Assembly: GCF_000485595.1 (NCBI RefSeq)
Contig: NW_014577386.1
Coordinates: forward strand, 167,280 to 194,405
Length of the DNA stretch: 27,126 nucleotides
Direction: 5' to 3'
Origin: Priapulus caudatus
Lineage: Eukaryota > Priapulida > Priapulimorpha > Priapulimorphida > Priapulidae
Shown: piece by piece, positions 8,833 to 20,809 of the stretch
Layout of the letters: every line of letters starts with the position of its first letter
How positions within the stretch are numbered: position 1 is the stretch's first letter
Translations under genes and position numbers: made by a program
The notes under the pieces: generated by a model
Database searches by the model: none
The model's input: only the letters and a program-made list of their open reading frames with translations
What the model was told of the DNA's origin: nothing

Positions 8833-9692
8833 ACACACGTGCCCTCGTATGTGTTCATATATCCGCTGGCAGCATTTACTTAAAAACCTCGGGTAATGGA
8901 AGCAAGATACAGGTGCAGCAGTTGAGCTGAGACTTGATGAAAAGTAACTGTCTCTGTCAAATATCACCATGTCCTTGACGTAATGAGCGACGGCAACGTC
9001 TGGGATTTGATTCGTGAGAAATTACATCTAGGAAGACGAGTCGCGTTTACGTTCGCTGATGTCGATCTGTTATTATTTGTTCATTGGCATAAATTACCAT
9101 GCGATATAAGGTGTTAGTGCGTGTGCGCCGCGCGTGCGGCGTGCGTCCACGTGTACGTATACGTGGCACAGCCGGTGGTGTGTTTGTACTGTTGGAGGGT
9201 TTGCGCGGTTCGGTGCGAGTGGGTGCCGCGCACGTGCGTTGTGCATGCACGTGCGAGTGCTTCAACTCTGCAGTATATGTATGTGAAGTTGTGGGGGTGT
9301 GGTGCATCTCTGCGGGTGGGTGCAACTTAGATGGCACGCTGATTTTTCAAAGATTTTTAATTTCGTTCAGAGTATAAACATTCATGCTTTGCCGGTGCTG
9401 TCCGAGCAAATTAATTCCCGTCTCGCGCTTCACGCGTCTGCGCACAATACTAGGACATCTAAATTAAACCGCTTCGATCAGCTGCTACCAGCTGTCGCGT
9501 GTTATCAGCACAGAGTTTTGTCAAATAATGGATTAATTGTATCGGCCAATTTTTGGCGTGTGAAAAGCTTCACAAAAAAATCTGATTATGCAGGGTTATA
9601 CTTGCGCGCGAAGGCGTGTGGAATAATCACGCCATTATGCCGAACCTCTCGAGAGGACAGACATCCCGTTATGCGCGCGAAGCATCGCCTCT

Positions 9693-9693
<1 letters not shown>

Positions 9694-9753
<60 letters not shown>

Positions 9754-9766
9754 CTATATATATATC
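9694..9766. repeat. (TA)n tract in copy A
   Basis: TA dinucleotides are interrupted by TTTT near 9722 and by ACTATA near 9752. The matching tract in copy B (21799-21861) is uninterrupted. Both are followed by the same TCAGGGCAATTAATCTAC. Confidence 0.95.
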
Positions 9767-10759
9767 AGGGCAATTAATCTACAATTTCATAAATAATATT
9801 CTACAAGCTTTAGTCTTAATAAATATTATAAATACAAGTTTTAGAAATGAAACTTTTTGTAAGACACAATACGTTGCTGCCGGGAGCAAGGACAGACTGT
9901 AAAATTTACTGATCACAGGCAGTCTTTGGTGGCTTTTTAAGCAAGTTTATGCTGTTTATTAGGAATTAAATTGGCAAGCAAGTATTTGCCTACTGGCCGA
10001 AACTGCAACTTGCAAACTTGCAAACCTGACCCTCGTAGGCAGTAAAACTGCTGCGTGTGGCCTTTCATATTCGAACCCTGCATATAGCTACCCTATTTTC
10101 CTACACGATCTATGTCGATGTTTGCTAGATATTTTAGGAAATTATATAGAATCTATTTATGATAGAAATTATACATGAAAGTGTGGTCTCCTCCTTCCAG
10201 GAGAAAGGAACAGGAGGAGCGGCGGTGATCAATTAACATGTTTTTCCGCGAGACATTAGATTGACTGTCACTTCTATTCCCTTTCCGCCGAGCCGCCGCG
10301 AGCGTGAGCGAGGAGGCGGCTCCCGGGATATTGCTTTAGGCACGGGATCTCTCCCTCTCTCCGTCTCTCCTCTCCCTCTGCCGCTCTTCTCTCGTCATGT
10401 TAGGGCCCCCGCGGTGTACCGTCTGTACGTCAGCGCACGTTACTTCCAGTAGTGTTACTCTTACGCCCATATATTATACGCTATGTATATATACGTTATA
10501 TATGATTCGCATCATATTTTAAACTGGTCGCGACACTGGCGAGTGTACGAGAAGAATTTTAAGTGATTTTTAGCCGTATAGTCCAATATTGGCGAACTGC
10601 CGTTTCGTACCACCGTCATGTATCAGATCCATCGATGATAGAGGAGGAACATGTCGGGTTGCGCCTCAAGCTATAGACATTTCAAGACTAAACTTACCGC
10701 TATAGATAGACACCCTACATTGACCCCCACCCCACTTAGTATGATGATGGAAATCTCCC

Positions 10760-10784
10760 NNNNNNNNNNNNNNNNNNNNNNNNN
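10760..10784. other. Assembly gap (25 Ns)
   Basis: Twenty-five undetermined bases lie exactly where copy A of the duplication stops matching copy B and a different tandem array starts. The true distance is unknown. Confidence 0.99.
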
Positions 10785-11105
10785 CATCCACACTACTACA
10801 TCACACACCTACTTCACATCCACAACCTAACTACATCCACAACCCTATACATCCACACTGACTACATTCCACAGACTACTACATCACAACCTACTACATC
10901 CACAACCGCTTACTACATCCACACACCTTCACTACATCCGACAACTACCATCCACAACCTGACTAACGAATCACAACTGACCTACACACAACCTCACTCG
11001 ATCACAACCTAACTACATCCACACCGCTTACTACAATCCACAACCTACTACATCTACCCCACCTACTACATTCACAAACCTATACATCCACAACCTACTA
11101 AATCC
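10785..11105. repeat. Degenerate 13-bp minisatellite (CTACATCCACAAC)n
   Basis: About 25 imperfect units vary by one-base insertions, deletions and substitutions (CTACATCACAAC, CTACATTCACAAAC, CTACATCTACCCCAC). The disorder resembles uncorrected sequencing error. The array may extend into the gap on its left. Confidence 0.88.
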
Positions 11106-11177
11106 GCCCACTTAAATTCAAATGCTGAGCCCTGTCACGGTTAAGAACTTGATTGCACATGCAAGGACAGACTTTCT

Positions 11178-11221
11178 ACTTTTCATTTCGTCCTGGTGGC
11201 AAGGCACGCGAAACGAAAAGT
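11178..11221. other. Inverted repeat, 13-bp arms
   Basis: ACTTTTCATTTCG at 11178-11190 is complementary, with one mismatch, to CGAAACGAAAAGT at 11209-11221, leaving an 18-base loop. No run of T or gene end is associated, so I assign no function. Confidence 0.6.
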
Positions 11222-11394
11222 AAGCGAAGAATTTCTATCCCTGACTCTTTACATGACTTTAATAATTTTGATGCATTAATACAGAACCGAAGCGAAGTCT
11301 AATTCCTGCTGTTCTCTCGGTCCAGTAGATGCAGCAAAATGAATTGATTGGGTCCGGGCTCAATGCAATTGACAAAAAACGAATATCACTTGGG

Positions 11395-11645
11395 CCCTCT
11401 CTCATTCTTGCTCTATCTCTCACTCGGACTTCTCACCTCTCATCTCTCTCTCTCTCTTCTGCTCTCTCTCTCGTCTCTCTACTCTCCTCCTCTCTTCTCG
11501 CTCTCTCTCTCCTCTTCTCTCTCTCGCTCTCTCCTGTCTGTCTACTCTCATTCGTCTGTGTCTCTCATTCTGCGTCTTCCTCCCCTTCTCTCTCGCCCTG
11601 TTATCTCTGCTCTTCCTCTTTAGCCCCTCCTCTTCTCTCCTCTGT
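11395..11645. repeat. CT-rich polypyrimidine tract
   Basis: CTCTCT-dominated DNA with irregular TG, CATT and GTCT interruptions. Leu/Ser-rich frames on plus and Arg/Glu-rich frames on minus are artefacts. Confidence 0.9.
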
Positions 11646-11649
11646 CTGG

Positions 11650-14600
11650 CAGAGCAACGGAACGAACAGATAAACACTAAATTAAATTCGCCAGAGTTCC
11701 ATCTACAGGCTGCCACAGAGCCCACAGAGGGTTACAGTTATTTTATTCCCACTAAAGTTACAGCCCACCAAATCCATACCGGTTCGAAATGATGACCATC
11801 GATGTAGATATCGAGATCGATACGTGAATGAATACAGAAAGCGACTTCGATATTCACCAGACCACCAGAGCACAGTCATCACGTTAGTGATATACCAGCA
11901 CTGCCCTCTCTTGGCTGGATAGATCAATACTATAATGAGCATGATCCGTATAGTGTGCTGTAACTATTGTGTATACTCGCCTACATCATGTCTTAGTCTT
12001 GGACAGATCGCTGGTACACGTTATTCACAAAAAGCCGTTAGGTAAATCTAAGCGACGTCGACTGAAAATAAACCAAACCGTTATCTCGTCCGAAATGACG
12101 AAGTGCAGCATGATACATTTCTCAAACCAACACGCGCAAAAGCCGATCGGCAGCGAGCATGCAAGAAAGTTGCCACGGGGATCGAAAATTGCGCTAGCAA
12201 CAGCTGACGGAATGAGTTTGGGCGTGGGTTTATGCGTTTTTGACAGCTCTTTGCAATCACAGACGAGATAAGTGCACGGCTAACCATTAACTGCTTGTGG
12301 CTATTTAAATCAAGCACACCGGCCAAATGCTGGATTATCTGCAGCTGGTGTGCTACCAGCATGCCAGCCTCGCCCTTGCAGCCATGGAAAGTGCAGTCTG
12401 ATCAGCCGCCGACCTGTAATACAGTAGAAACGACGGAAGCCAACATCGCCGAACTGACGCTTTGCCGACGACCCGCTCAGGCGTCACGGCACGAAACGCT
12501 ACCTCCGTCCGATCACGCGCTCACCCTCACGCCGCAGCGCACGACCACCACCTGCTCGTCGCCATGACGATTACACGCATCTCACAAAAATGTCCGTCCA
12601 ATAAAGACGACCGCACTCTCTGCCTCCGCTGTCGGTGAGCTGATAAGCCTAGCTCCAATACGCATTTCCGATTCTGGAGTGTGTGATATGACTAAAGGGT
12701 GCTACTGCTGCAATTTGTAGCAAGATCTTAATATCTCGTCTGCAGGCGACAGAAGTATTGGTGCTGAAACGGGACCCAGTGAGTGCCCTTCCAGCGCGTC
12801 ATGTATCTCCTGGGGTACTGCCGGCGAAGTTACCTTGGGTACGGTCCGGGCTATACCAGAATACCCTCGTCAGTCTCGTCACTATCTAATATGCCGGACG
12901 CTACCCGCCTACTCACTAACGAGTCTAACGCGAGTCGATCGCCTACTCCCTAACCCTAACCTAACCATATCATGATACAGTTACCAGGGTACGTTTCCGA
13001 GTTATACCGACCGTACCAGGGCACGTTCCGGCAGGTACCCAGAGAAAACATTAGACCCTATCAGCCCAGTGGCAGGACTAAGCAACGGTCTGGCTTCGCC
13101 GAGCTCCCTATCCGTGCTTGCGACCAATAGAAATCAAATAGCACAGACCTTCATCTATCTCTGTAGTTTTCACGTCTGTTGGCAGTATTTTTAATAAACA
13201 AAAACCATGTGTGGATTATTTAAATCGGCTTTGCATATTCTACGTTCCTAAGATTATACCTTCACTGCCTTCTATCATGCATGTTATCAGAGCGGGTTTA
13301 TATGTAAAATCTTCTGCCGGAATTAAAACCACTAATAATAACTTTGAACGCGTTCATAAGAGTTTTGGATGCGCGCACCAAAAAAACAAACACACTTGTG
13401 GTTGTAACCATAAAGTTTGTCCAATTGTTTTTGCGAAATTTTATGTATTTTATTATTAAATTTCCACTTGATGGAGAAATCAAACAACAAACTCATGTCC
13501 AGTTCGAATCAACGCAGGTTACGCTAAGTCGCCGTTTACCTGCGAATGCACAGTGAGATTACATTAAACCAATATCAATTCATGGCAGAAACGCTGTTTA
13601 TTGTCTTACCAATTACAACAAACTTGTAGCAGCAAAATGACATCAGTATCATCATCTGTCAATTCGCATTTCCTATTGGTTTAACATTGCACCACCAAAG
13701 GCACTAATTACAGACAGGGCAGTGTTAACCCTCCTCCGTGTTCGCTACTTTTGTAAAACAATTAATAATGCACGTCAATATTATGTATCAACCCCCCTGT
13801 AGCAAAATAAATCAATGTCCACGTCGTTTATGTCCAATGTTGCATTCGATTCCTATAATCATGCCTGCCTAAAACCCTACTTCACGGCAGCGTCGGTTAC
13901 ATGGTTTTATCGGCAATTCTTAATGGAAAGCGCGGTCAAATCCAAATAATAGAGACTGTGTCTCATGTTTCACGCAAACAGCACTTTACGATCAGGAAAT
14001 TCTGCGGGTGGGGACCGAGTGTATTCACCTGCATTCACCAAAACGAAAAGAAAAACTTAGGCCAACGTAGCATCCCAGATATCCTTCAATCCGTCATGTA
14101 GCCGATCCGATCGATCATCATTTAATTCGTTTTTTCATGTCGTTTATTTTCGGCAGTTCGCGAGTCGGCGACCGTGAGGTGACCCGGTGAATGTTTGACG
14201 TGACGCAAGCTGTAACTGTTAAAGGGCGATGGATTTTTCTTAAATTTCTATTTTAAGACAAGCTTTATTGCGCGAAATGTAACAAACAATATTACTCACT
14301 AGACGTACTGAGCGATGATTCAAAAAAGTTTGCTTCAATCTCATAATTGCACTTGCAAACCAGTCGCAATTTCGACTGACGCGTATGACACAAACAATTT
14401 ATCTCAAGCTGTAACTAACAATCACACCTTATAATTTTTTCTTTGGCTAACGCAGTGTCACACATCTTGGATATAACGTACGAATCGCTAACTCTAAACA
14501 CAGCCGTTACAGATATTATCTAATATTTCCACATTAGACTTCGTTTTTATATACATAGCCCAATCAATATAATAACAGGAATCTCGACGCCCATTATTGA

Positions 14601-17280
14601 CACAACGTTGCTCATACCTGTTTTGCCATACAGAGTTTCTCTATAAGTGAGAAGGACCAGTGGGCGCACCGCACTGTCAAATTTACAACATCGCTATTGC
14701 TGAACCAATAGCTCACTGTAACAACTTCGGTTTAACATTTCAGATTTTTTTACCAAATTTTGCGAGAGAGACCCCCAGAGACCCCCCCTTCCCAGCGGGG
14801 CGGAGAACTTCCAGCTTCTCCCTCTCTCCCGCGCTCTTATCGTTTCGTCAACCCGTCGCATGATGCCTTAGGCACGGTCTCTTAAATCTCCATCAATGCC
14901 GTACTTTGTTCCCAAAAGTGGCTTCCCCATTACCTCGTTGTTCCTAATTTTCCCTCAGAAGGAAACCTCGCAATACACACGACAGCACCAACGAAGTATA
15001 TTTCATAACCTACCCTTAGAACATTCCGTCCAAGCATCTTATATACCCTGCAAAAATATTAGACAAACTATAATTATAACCCAAAAAACAAAAGGAAATG
15101 TCTCTTCCGGAAACAATAAAGCAGTCTCGGAGTGCTTTGTAGAATCAAACTTTGAATTGGGAATCCAAAGTGGTGAAGATATTACAAGTGAAAGAATGTT
15201 GTTCACTGCTTGAAGTTATTAATCATTTTGAAATAACTTATCTTCGGTCTTATTGACTTGTATTTCTAGTCTTGTCGTATTTACGATCCCTGTGTTACAT
15301 GCTAGCGATAAATTGAACACACGTATCCCAAATCCCATTACAGCAAGGACCAAAATTGTCCTCAATTCTGTACTATATTGGAATCTCGAGTGGCCGGACT
15401 TTGGCCTGTTCACAATGCTCTCACACGTTCTTAGCTGCACTCCGCGTCGCACTCATCGTCCGATTGACATAGAAAAGGTCATTAGGACTTTTTCATAAGT
15501 TTTAATCATTTGTAATTTATTCACCGCTCAGTCATAATCACACCGTGTACGAACTGAGAAACTCGCATCGCTCGCCGATCACCTGGTAAACAGTCTTACA
15601 TTTCTCTCGAATATAGATGCAGATAATCGCAAGGACTAACCAAAGTTAGGTGCCGCATGGAAATTGCATATGCAGGAATTTGCTTAAGCATCCTTTTCCT
15701 GTTGAAACATTATAATTATGAACAGGCTCTAGCAATGATTTTGATGTGATCATAAAATCAGATCAGTAGGTAATCAATACACTGTTACCTAGGTATATAA
15801 CTTCTATAGATATAAACATGTCCGTGAGAAAACTACACCCTCCACACTTACTTTTGATTTTGCCTGTCCCTTCTCCATGAGAGGAAAATATAAATATGGT
15901 AATGAACAATAAGGGAAATAATAAACGTGCAATTAATTGCCCATAGCAATATCTTACAACTTGGCCTGCTTGTGGAGCATGCATTTGGCTTGCAGGATGC
16001 GAGTATCAAACAATACATTCAAACATTAATTTTACAATATCTGCCTGCTTATACTGTTATATGCACGACAAGTCCGGCAATGCTGAGTGGCATATAAATG
16101 TAAAGAAGGATAGGGAACACTACTGTCACTGGCTGCCTTGCTCAAACACTGCAGTGTTGAATTGCGTGGGCTGTGGATGTCATGTAAGAATAGCATGAGT
16201 CTATGTCCTCAGATAATTTTCATACTATGCATGTCAAAGGAAACTGCGGCCAATTCTATCACAGACCCTCTGTCGGATACACTTGGTTCATGGACGCTAG
16301 TGCAATTGAGCTCTCGCGCTCACTACAGTCGGTCGTGTAAATACACATAGATTAAGTAGATCGGTAAAATCTGAATCGCCGGGTACTACATCAAAAGGCC
16401 AGCGGCCGTTCATCTGTTATTAGGGTAAGACACATTGTTCTCTCTCCGCAAACATAAGACTGTTTCATAAACACCTTTCTGGAGGCCAAAATAGACTTTT
16501 CTTACTGCGGCGAAATTTCTCGGATAGAATCACCGTTAGTAAAGGCACTCAGTGCCTCTGAAAGTGCAACTTACTCTCTCTCATACTCATAACCCACGAA
16601 TCTGCACAGCTCAGAGATTCGAATGTTCAGTCTCGCGCTTATTCTGTACCTAGTATACAGTAGATTCTTTACTCTAGTGCCTGCTTGCTTGCCGACGATG
16701 AGGCCCTTTATTTATAAACTAATGTTCTAAATGACGCTCCTTCTGAGCAAAAAACATACATGGGCTTTGATACAGTTATGCTTTCTCTAAGATATTCTTA
16801 CCAAAAATAAGTACTATAAGGCCGTTATTATTATTTTTGGCAAAAATATAGCATACTTACTAAGACATTTCTGAAGATTACCCGCTCTGCACGGAACCCT
16901 GCAAGGTGTAAAACACAGGCTCATGACTTTGTTCGGATTGTCAAACAGTAAACACAGATGTCAATAGCTATTAAAACTAATTAATGCATGTTGGCAAGAT
17001 TCACATGGGATGCCTCAAAGCTCTCAGCCTTCTCGCTATTATTGAATTTACGTGATTTCTCTAGCAAGCCTCATGACATTGCGTGTGTATCACGGCAAGA
17101 CTTGAAGCTATGGAAAGGACGATAAGCCCCCTTGACCATGCTTTTCATGAAATAAATCATATCAAAAGCCCACAACGCCTAGCAACCTGTAAGAGTCACG
17201 TCACCCTTTCCCCCTCCCGTGAGAGCACGCAATGTGTCAGCACTAGCTAATAATCTCTACAGTAGTTGTGGTAGTAGAGC
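11650..17280. other. Longest array-free block (5.6 kb), no gene recognised
   Basis: Composition is mixed and no long tandem array is present. Open frames reach about 105 codons (14896-15213), with others at 11969-12271, 12295-12567 and 15253-15498. None shows a domain, signal or motif I can name. Small features are a telomere-like CCCTAACCCTAACCTAACC at 12948-12966 and repeated GGTACGTTCCGG-like words at about 12838-13035. If the neighbourhood has a split gene, this is the likeliest place, but no splice-supported exon can be drawn by eye. Confidence 0.45.
12948..12966. repeat. Interstitial telomere-like CCCTAA run
   Basis: CCCTAACCCTAACCTAACC is three units with one base dropped in the last. 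It is too short to mark a fusion point by itself. Confidence 0.55.
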
Positions 17281-17400
17281 GTGTATTACATGCCTCCCGT
17301 GACTGTATATTTTTGTTCTTGGGTGGGGCAAAACTTGTCTCTAGCAGTGGATGAAAGCGCTAATTGCGACGATAGCGATATGTTTACTGTCCCAGCATAT

Positions 17401-17930
17401 GTTCCTTTCCCACTGCGCTCCCACGCCCCTCTCTCTCTTGTTGTCTCGCTTTACATTCTCTCTCTCGCTCTCTCTCTCTCTCGCGCGCGCTCTCTCTCTC
17501 GATCTCTCTCTCTCGCGCGTCTCTCTCTCTCGCTCTCTCATCTCATCTCTCTCTCGCTCTCTCCTCTCTCGCTCTCTCTCCTCTCTCTCCCTTTCTCTCT
17601 ACCTCTCTCCTACTCTCTCTCTCCTCTCACCCCCTCTCTCTCTCTAGCGGATGAACTCTCGCGCGAGATTGCTCTCTGTTTGTCTATTTCTCTTTCCGTC
17701 ACTTACTAACTTGCTTCTCTCGATCGCTCGCTCGCTCACTCACTCACTCACTCACTCACTCACTCACTCACTCACCCAATCACTCACTCACTCACTCACT
17801 CACTCACTCCACACTCACTCCACTCACTCCACTCACTCCAATCACTCACTCATCACTTCACTCACTCACTCACTCACCCACGCACTCACTCACTCACTCG
17901 CTCACTTGCTCGCTCACTCGTCCGCTAGCG
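17401..17930 (+). repeat. Second direct duplication, copy 1 (CT tract, linker, CTCA array)
   Basis: GTTCCTTTC and CTCCCACGCCCCTCTCTCT begin a segment shared in order with 26698-27126. It has a CT/CG-rich tract (17405-17646), a non-repetitive linker of about 75 bp with GATGAACTCTCGCGCGAGAT and CTTTCCGTC...CTTACTAACTTGCTTCTCT, and then a CTCA tetranucleotide array. The linker holds the 12-bp palindrome TCTCGCGCGAGA at 17657-17668. Linker conservation between two microsatellites suggests one duplicated unit and not two chance CT tracts. Confidence 0.85.
17724..17925. repeat. (CTCA)n tetranucleotide array
   Basis: CTCACTCA runs are broken by CCAATCACTC, CCACACTCACTC and CATCACTTCA segments. The Thr/His/Ser/Leu frame across it is an artefact. 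Confidence 0.93.
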
Positions 17931-17989
17931 CGAATATGCGCGCTCTCTTTCACGCATGCATAAACTGTCTATCGCTTTCGCTGCATTAA

Positions 17990-18315
17990 CATAAATGCGA
18001 AATGATGGGCATACACATGATGCAGTTTTAATGTCCAACGAAGCTGTGTTGCAATAGCGTAATAGTATACAGCCTAACATCGATGCGACTTGTCCCTCTC
18101 GCTATCCCTTCCAGCTTTATTATCAGACCGATCTTGCATGTATTCGTAATGTGATCTTATGTAGGTGTAACTTTATAGGAAGGTGATAAGAGGCTGGTTG
18201 TATGAAAATCCGTTTGAATTTCATAGTTTCGGCTCTATAAGTATGTTACAAGGCATCCTGAGTCATGGAGATAATCTATGTGTCACCATGTATGACTCTC
18301 AGTAGACGAAAATAT
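17990..18315. other. Non-repetitive DNA, nothing recognised
   Basis: Mixed-composition sequence with no visible gene, RNA or element end. Confidence 0.4.
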
Positions 18316-18440
18316 ACTACATAAGGCTACTGCATAAGTTACATAAGGTATATATTATATAAGCCTACTACACAAGGTACTGCAGTGTATACATAAGGTA
18401 TATACTATATAGGCCTCATACGTATTGTACATAAGGTATT
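18316..18440. repeat. Degenerate ACATAAGGTATATA repeat
   Basis: ACATAAGGTAT recurs at 18341, 18391 and 18429, with a weaker copy at 18319. TATATAAGCCTAC and TATATAGGCCTCA follow the first two full copies. The MITE-like element downstream is inserted into a related TATATAAGG sequence. Confidence 0.65.
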
Positions 18441-18562
18441 TGCCACAAGTTACCTTCCCGCTTCTCACTACGTTGCCTACGACGTGAGACAGTCGTAGAG
18501 CCTAGTCGGGCTAGTAGGCCTAAGTACTATATGAAGGTAAATGAAGGAAATGCTATATAAGG

Positions 18563-18878
18563 CAGGGTGCGAAATTAACGGGAGTCCGGTGTCAAATACT
18601 CCCTGATTTGACATATGCAGGAGTCCGTGTGACTCCCTGAAAATTCTGCCATACTAACTAGCCTCGCGGAATTACCGTATTTTTTCAGCTAATGTTCAAA
18701 GAAAATTTGGCAGACGTGCAACCACATGAATCTTAAAAATAAGCACATGCGTTATTGTTATAATATCTTTAATTTTGAACCCCAGACTGCGGACTCCCTC
18801 ATTTTGCTGCGGACTCCCTCTTTTTGAGGGCAGGGAGTCCGTTGGACTCCCGTGTTCAACAGTTAATTTCTACCCCTG
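18563..18878. mobile_element. MITE-like non-autonomous DNA transposon, hAT-like
   Basis: The left end CAGGGTGCGAAATTAAC (18563-18579) and the complement of the right end, CAGGGGTAGAAATTAAC (from 18862-18878), are 17-bp terminal inverted repeats with 14 matches. Perfect TAAGG copies flank the element at 18558-18562 and 18879-18883, a 5-bp target-site duplication. The 316-bp body has no coding capacity. It has subterminal hairpins (GGAGTC/GACTCC near 18620-18636; GGGAGTCC-GTT-GGACTCCC at 18833-18851) and a tandem GCGGACTCCCTC pair (18789-18820). CAGGG ends suit hAT elements. Most hATs give 8-bp duplications, but 5-bp ones are known for hAT5-type elements, so the superfamily is inferred. Confidence 0.8.
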
Positions 18879-18889
18879 TAAGGTGTAAT

Positions 18890-19170
18890 AGTGAAGCGCT
18901 ATACACCTCTATTATGTGCGCCTTGCACTTAGCTCTATATCCGCCATGCATCTTCCGCCCCGCGTTTTCGCGCGTAGATATATCGACGATGGCCACGTGA
19001 CATACATGTGTCTGCACGTGCCTTCCCGCGTTCGATTCTGCAACAGATGGGGGTGACATTCCGCGGAAATTCTGCGAGAAAACCCCGGCGATCGCACACA
19101 CAAGTATCCGATATCTGCTTCCGGCAGTCTGTGTCTCTATATGCGTCTAAGTGTGCTTTCGACGTGTACT
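18890..19170. other. Non-repetitive DNA, nothing recognised
   Basis: Sequence 3' of the MITE-like element. Overlapping open frames on minus (18856-19103) and plus (19008-19232) carry no recognised domain. Confidence 0.4.
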
Positions 19171-19171
19171 T

Positions 19172-19210
19172 TATATATATACAGTATATATATATATATA
19201 TATATATAAT
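19172..19210. repeat. (TA)n tract
   Basis: TATATATA runs on both sides of CAGTA (about 19182-19186). The Tyr/Ile pseudo-peptides on both strands come from it. Confidence 0.9.
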
Positions 19211-20060
19211 ATGTGGCCGTTATCGTATATAGGATACTGCTGTGCGGCTAGACGGGGCTTCTTCGAGATGATTCCTCGGGGACGTACAGCAAATAGATGT
19301 TTTTGCAGCAAATCACGCTCGTCATTAATAATATAGGCGCGTGTTGGTTCACGGCGCATTAGCCCTGGCTCAGACGTAGCCCATCGTAACAGTTTACGTG
19401 AGCTGGGTGAGATAGAGGTTGGTCATTAAGATATGGCGGCGAAGAGAGCAGACAGGCGGTCGAGCTGGTTTCATTTCGACAAGAATAGGGGGGTTTGAGA
19501 ACAAGAGGGGCTTTCGTGGAGCTGGTGGTTGGGTATCTTGGTGTAGGGTTATCCTAAAGTGACACGAGTTTAGATTTATGTACGCGGCAAGGGAATGATG
19601 GTTGGATGGTTAGGTTCCCTTTGTGATGTGGTTTGTAGAGATTCGAGGAAGATTCTTTTAGATGTCATACATGCTTTAGTGTAGGTAAAGCGTTGCAGCG
19701 TGGAGGCATGGGCTCACGGATATGTGTTACTAGATGATAATCGCGGGTTAGAAATAAATCAGTAAGATTGTCTGTGTATCGTAAACTCGCCAATTTTTCA
19801 AATGTAGTAGCAGTAGTTAATTCGCCAAGGTTTCAAACGCGTGAGCTGTAAGTTCGCGGCGTGTATTACATGTGTTCAACACTATGTAACATATTTTGCT
19901 GCGTTTTCGTAAGATATTGACGTTCGAACGTGTCGTGCAGATACTGAGATAATCGCAGCGTGCCGTCGTGGCTATCAACGGCTTCCTTATTCGCTACTAG
20001 ACTGCTTACGGCGTCTATACAGACATGGATAGTATCAAAAGCCTGTGGTCGCGCGCCTCT
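19211..20060. other. Non-repetitive DNA, no gene recognised
   Basis: No tandem array is present. A short stretch at about 19380-19412 (TACGTGAGCTGGGTGAGA) resembles a conserved large-subunit rRNA segment, but the match is too short to annotate. Open frames are short. Confidence 0.4.
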
Positions 20061-20073
20061 GTTGTTGTTGCAG

Positions 20074-20129
<56 letters not shown>

Positions 20130-20130
20130 A
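20061..20130. repeat. (TTG)n trinucleotide array
   Basis: About 22 GTT units with a single GCA interruption near 20070. Read in different frames it is poly-Cys, poly-Leu or poly-Val. No gene context supports translation. Confidence 0.95.
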
Positions 20131-20809
20131 CTGTCATCGTCGTCGTTGTAGACGACGGGTTTTAGGCAGCATGAGGACGCTGCCGTCTGCTATTCTGCTG
20201 CCCCCTGCCGGGCACAGACGTAGATCCGCGTCGCCTCTCCAGGAAAAAAAATCGAGCATTCAGCCTAGTTATGAATTCGTTAGGCTTCTCTTCTCATGTG
20301 TAATATCTGTCGCGCGGTGCGATCTCTCGCTGTTAGTCATACATCACGCTGATTGATTGCGCACGCCGAGGCTGCTTTCATTTTCTCCGTCGTGGAGCAA
20401 GCAGAGCAGTGAGAGTAGACCATCGTAATCATCTTAATGGAGCGAGAGCCTCTTAAACTGTTAGTGCTATCGGTCGCTAACCGCTGGAGAGCTCGCCTGA
20501 AACTACTTACATGTGACAACGGACGAACGACGTGGCAGTTAGGCGTCCGTCGTCAGGAGGCGGCGACCCGACGACGCGCATGCGCACACGGTAATTCTAT
20601 TTGCATTCGAACGCGGTGACGTCAGCGCACATACATATTCCAACTGTAAAATTCGAGCGTAATGGGTTTGACTGCTCGGCTTGTTAATACATACGTCAAC
20701 GAATGGTATTATGGTATTATCGGTATTATGGAGGCGCCTATGCCTCATGCACTGTTTATACATCTGTTTATGGCGTTATGGCGCTCACCTATATTGGGTG
20801 TTATCCCAT

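Larger units (their letters stand above)
8324..10759 (+). repeat. Large direct duplication, copy A (about 2.4 kb)
   Basis: The sequence from TGGAGCGAGAGCCTCTTAAA at 8324 to the N run at 10759 matches 20438-22838 along its whole length in the same orientation. Differences are mostly scattered one-base insertions and deletions, plus length changes in TA and CTCCCT tracts. The segment contains a tandem array of about 30 bp (8696-8832), a GTGC/ACGT alternating region (about 9111-9260), a TA tract (9694-9766) and a CT-rich tract (10350-10395). I found no coding sequence, terminal inverted repeats or target-site duplications. The right end is lost in the gap. Confidence 0.93.

Noticed and set aside
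10060-10090. ATTCGAACCCTG in the duplication, resembling a box B
   Set aside because: The upstream sequence lacks a matching box A, and no tRNA stems form.
8324-10759. Duplication interpreted as a long-terminal-repeat retrotransposon whose two LTRs are 8324-10759 and 20438-22838
   Set aside because: The ends do not begin TG and end CA as a clear pair, no primer-binding site or polypurine tract is evident next to them, and the 9.7 kb between holds no gag, protease or reverse-transcriptase frame that I can recognise.
11969-12567. Two consecutive plus frames (100 and 90 codons) with an opposing minus frame as a possible split gene
   Set aside because: Neither product shows a recognisable domain, and I could not define splice sites joining them. 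They are left within the array-free block.
13490-13512. TTCGAATC word resembling a tRNA box B
   Set aside because: No box A lies at a suitable distance upstream, and no cloverleaf can be drawn.
19380-19412. Resemblance of GCCCATCGTAACAGTTTACGTGAGCTGGGT to a conserved large-subunit rRNA segment, as in a nuclear mitochondrial insertion
   Set aside because: The similarity covers only about 30 bases, needs gaps, and does not continue convincingly on either side. An rRNA covariance or nucleotide search would settle it.
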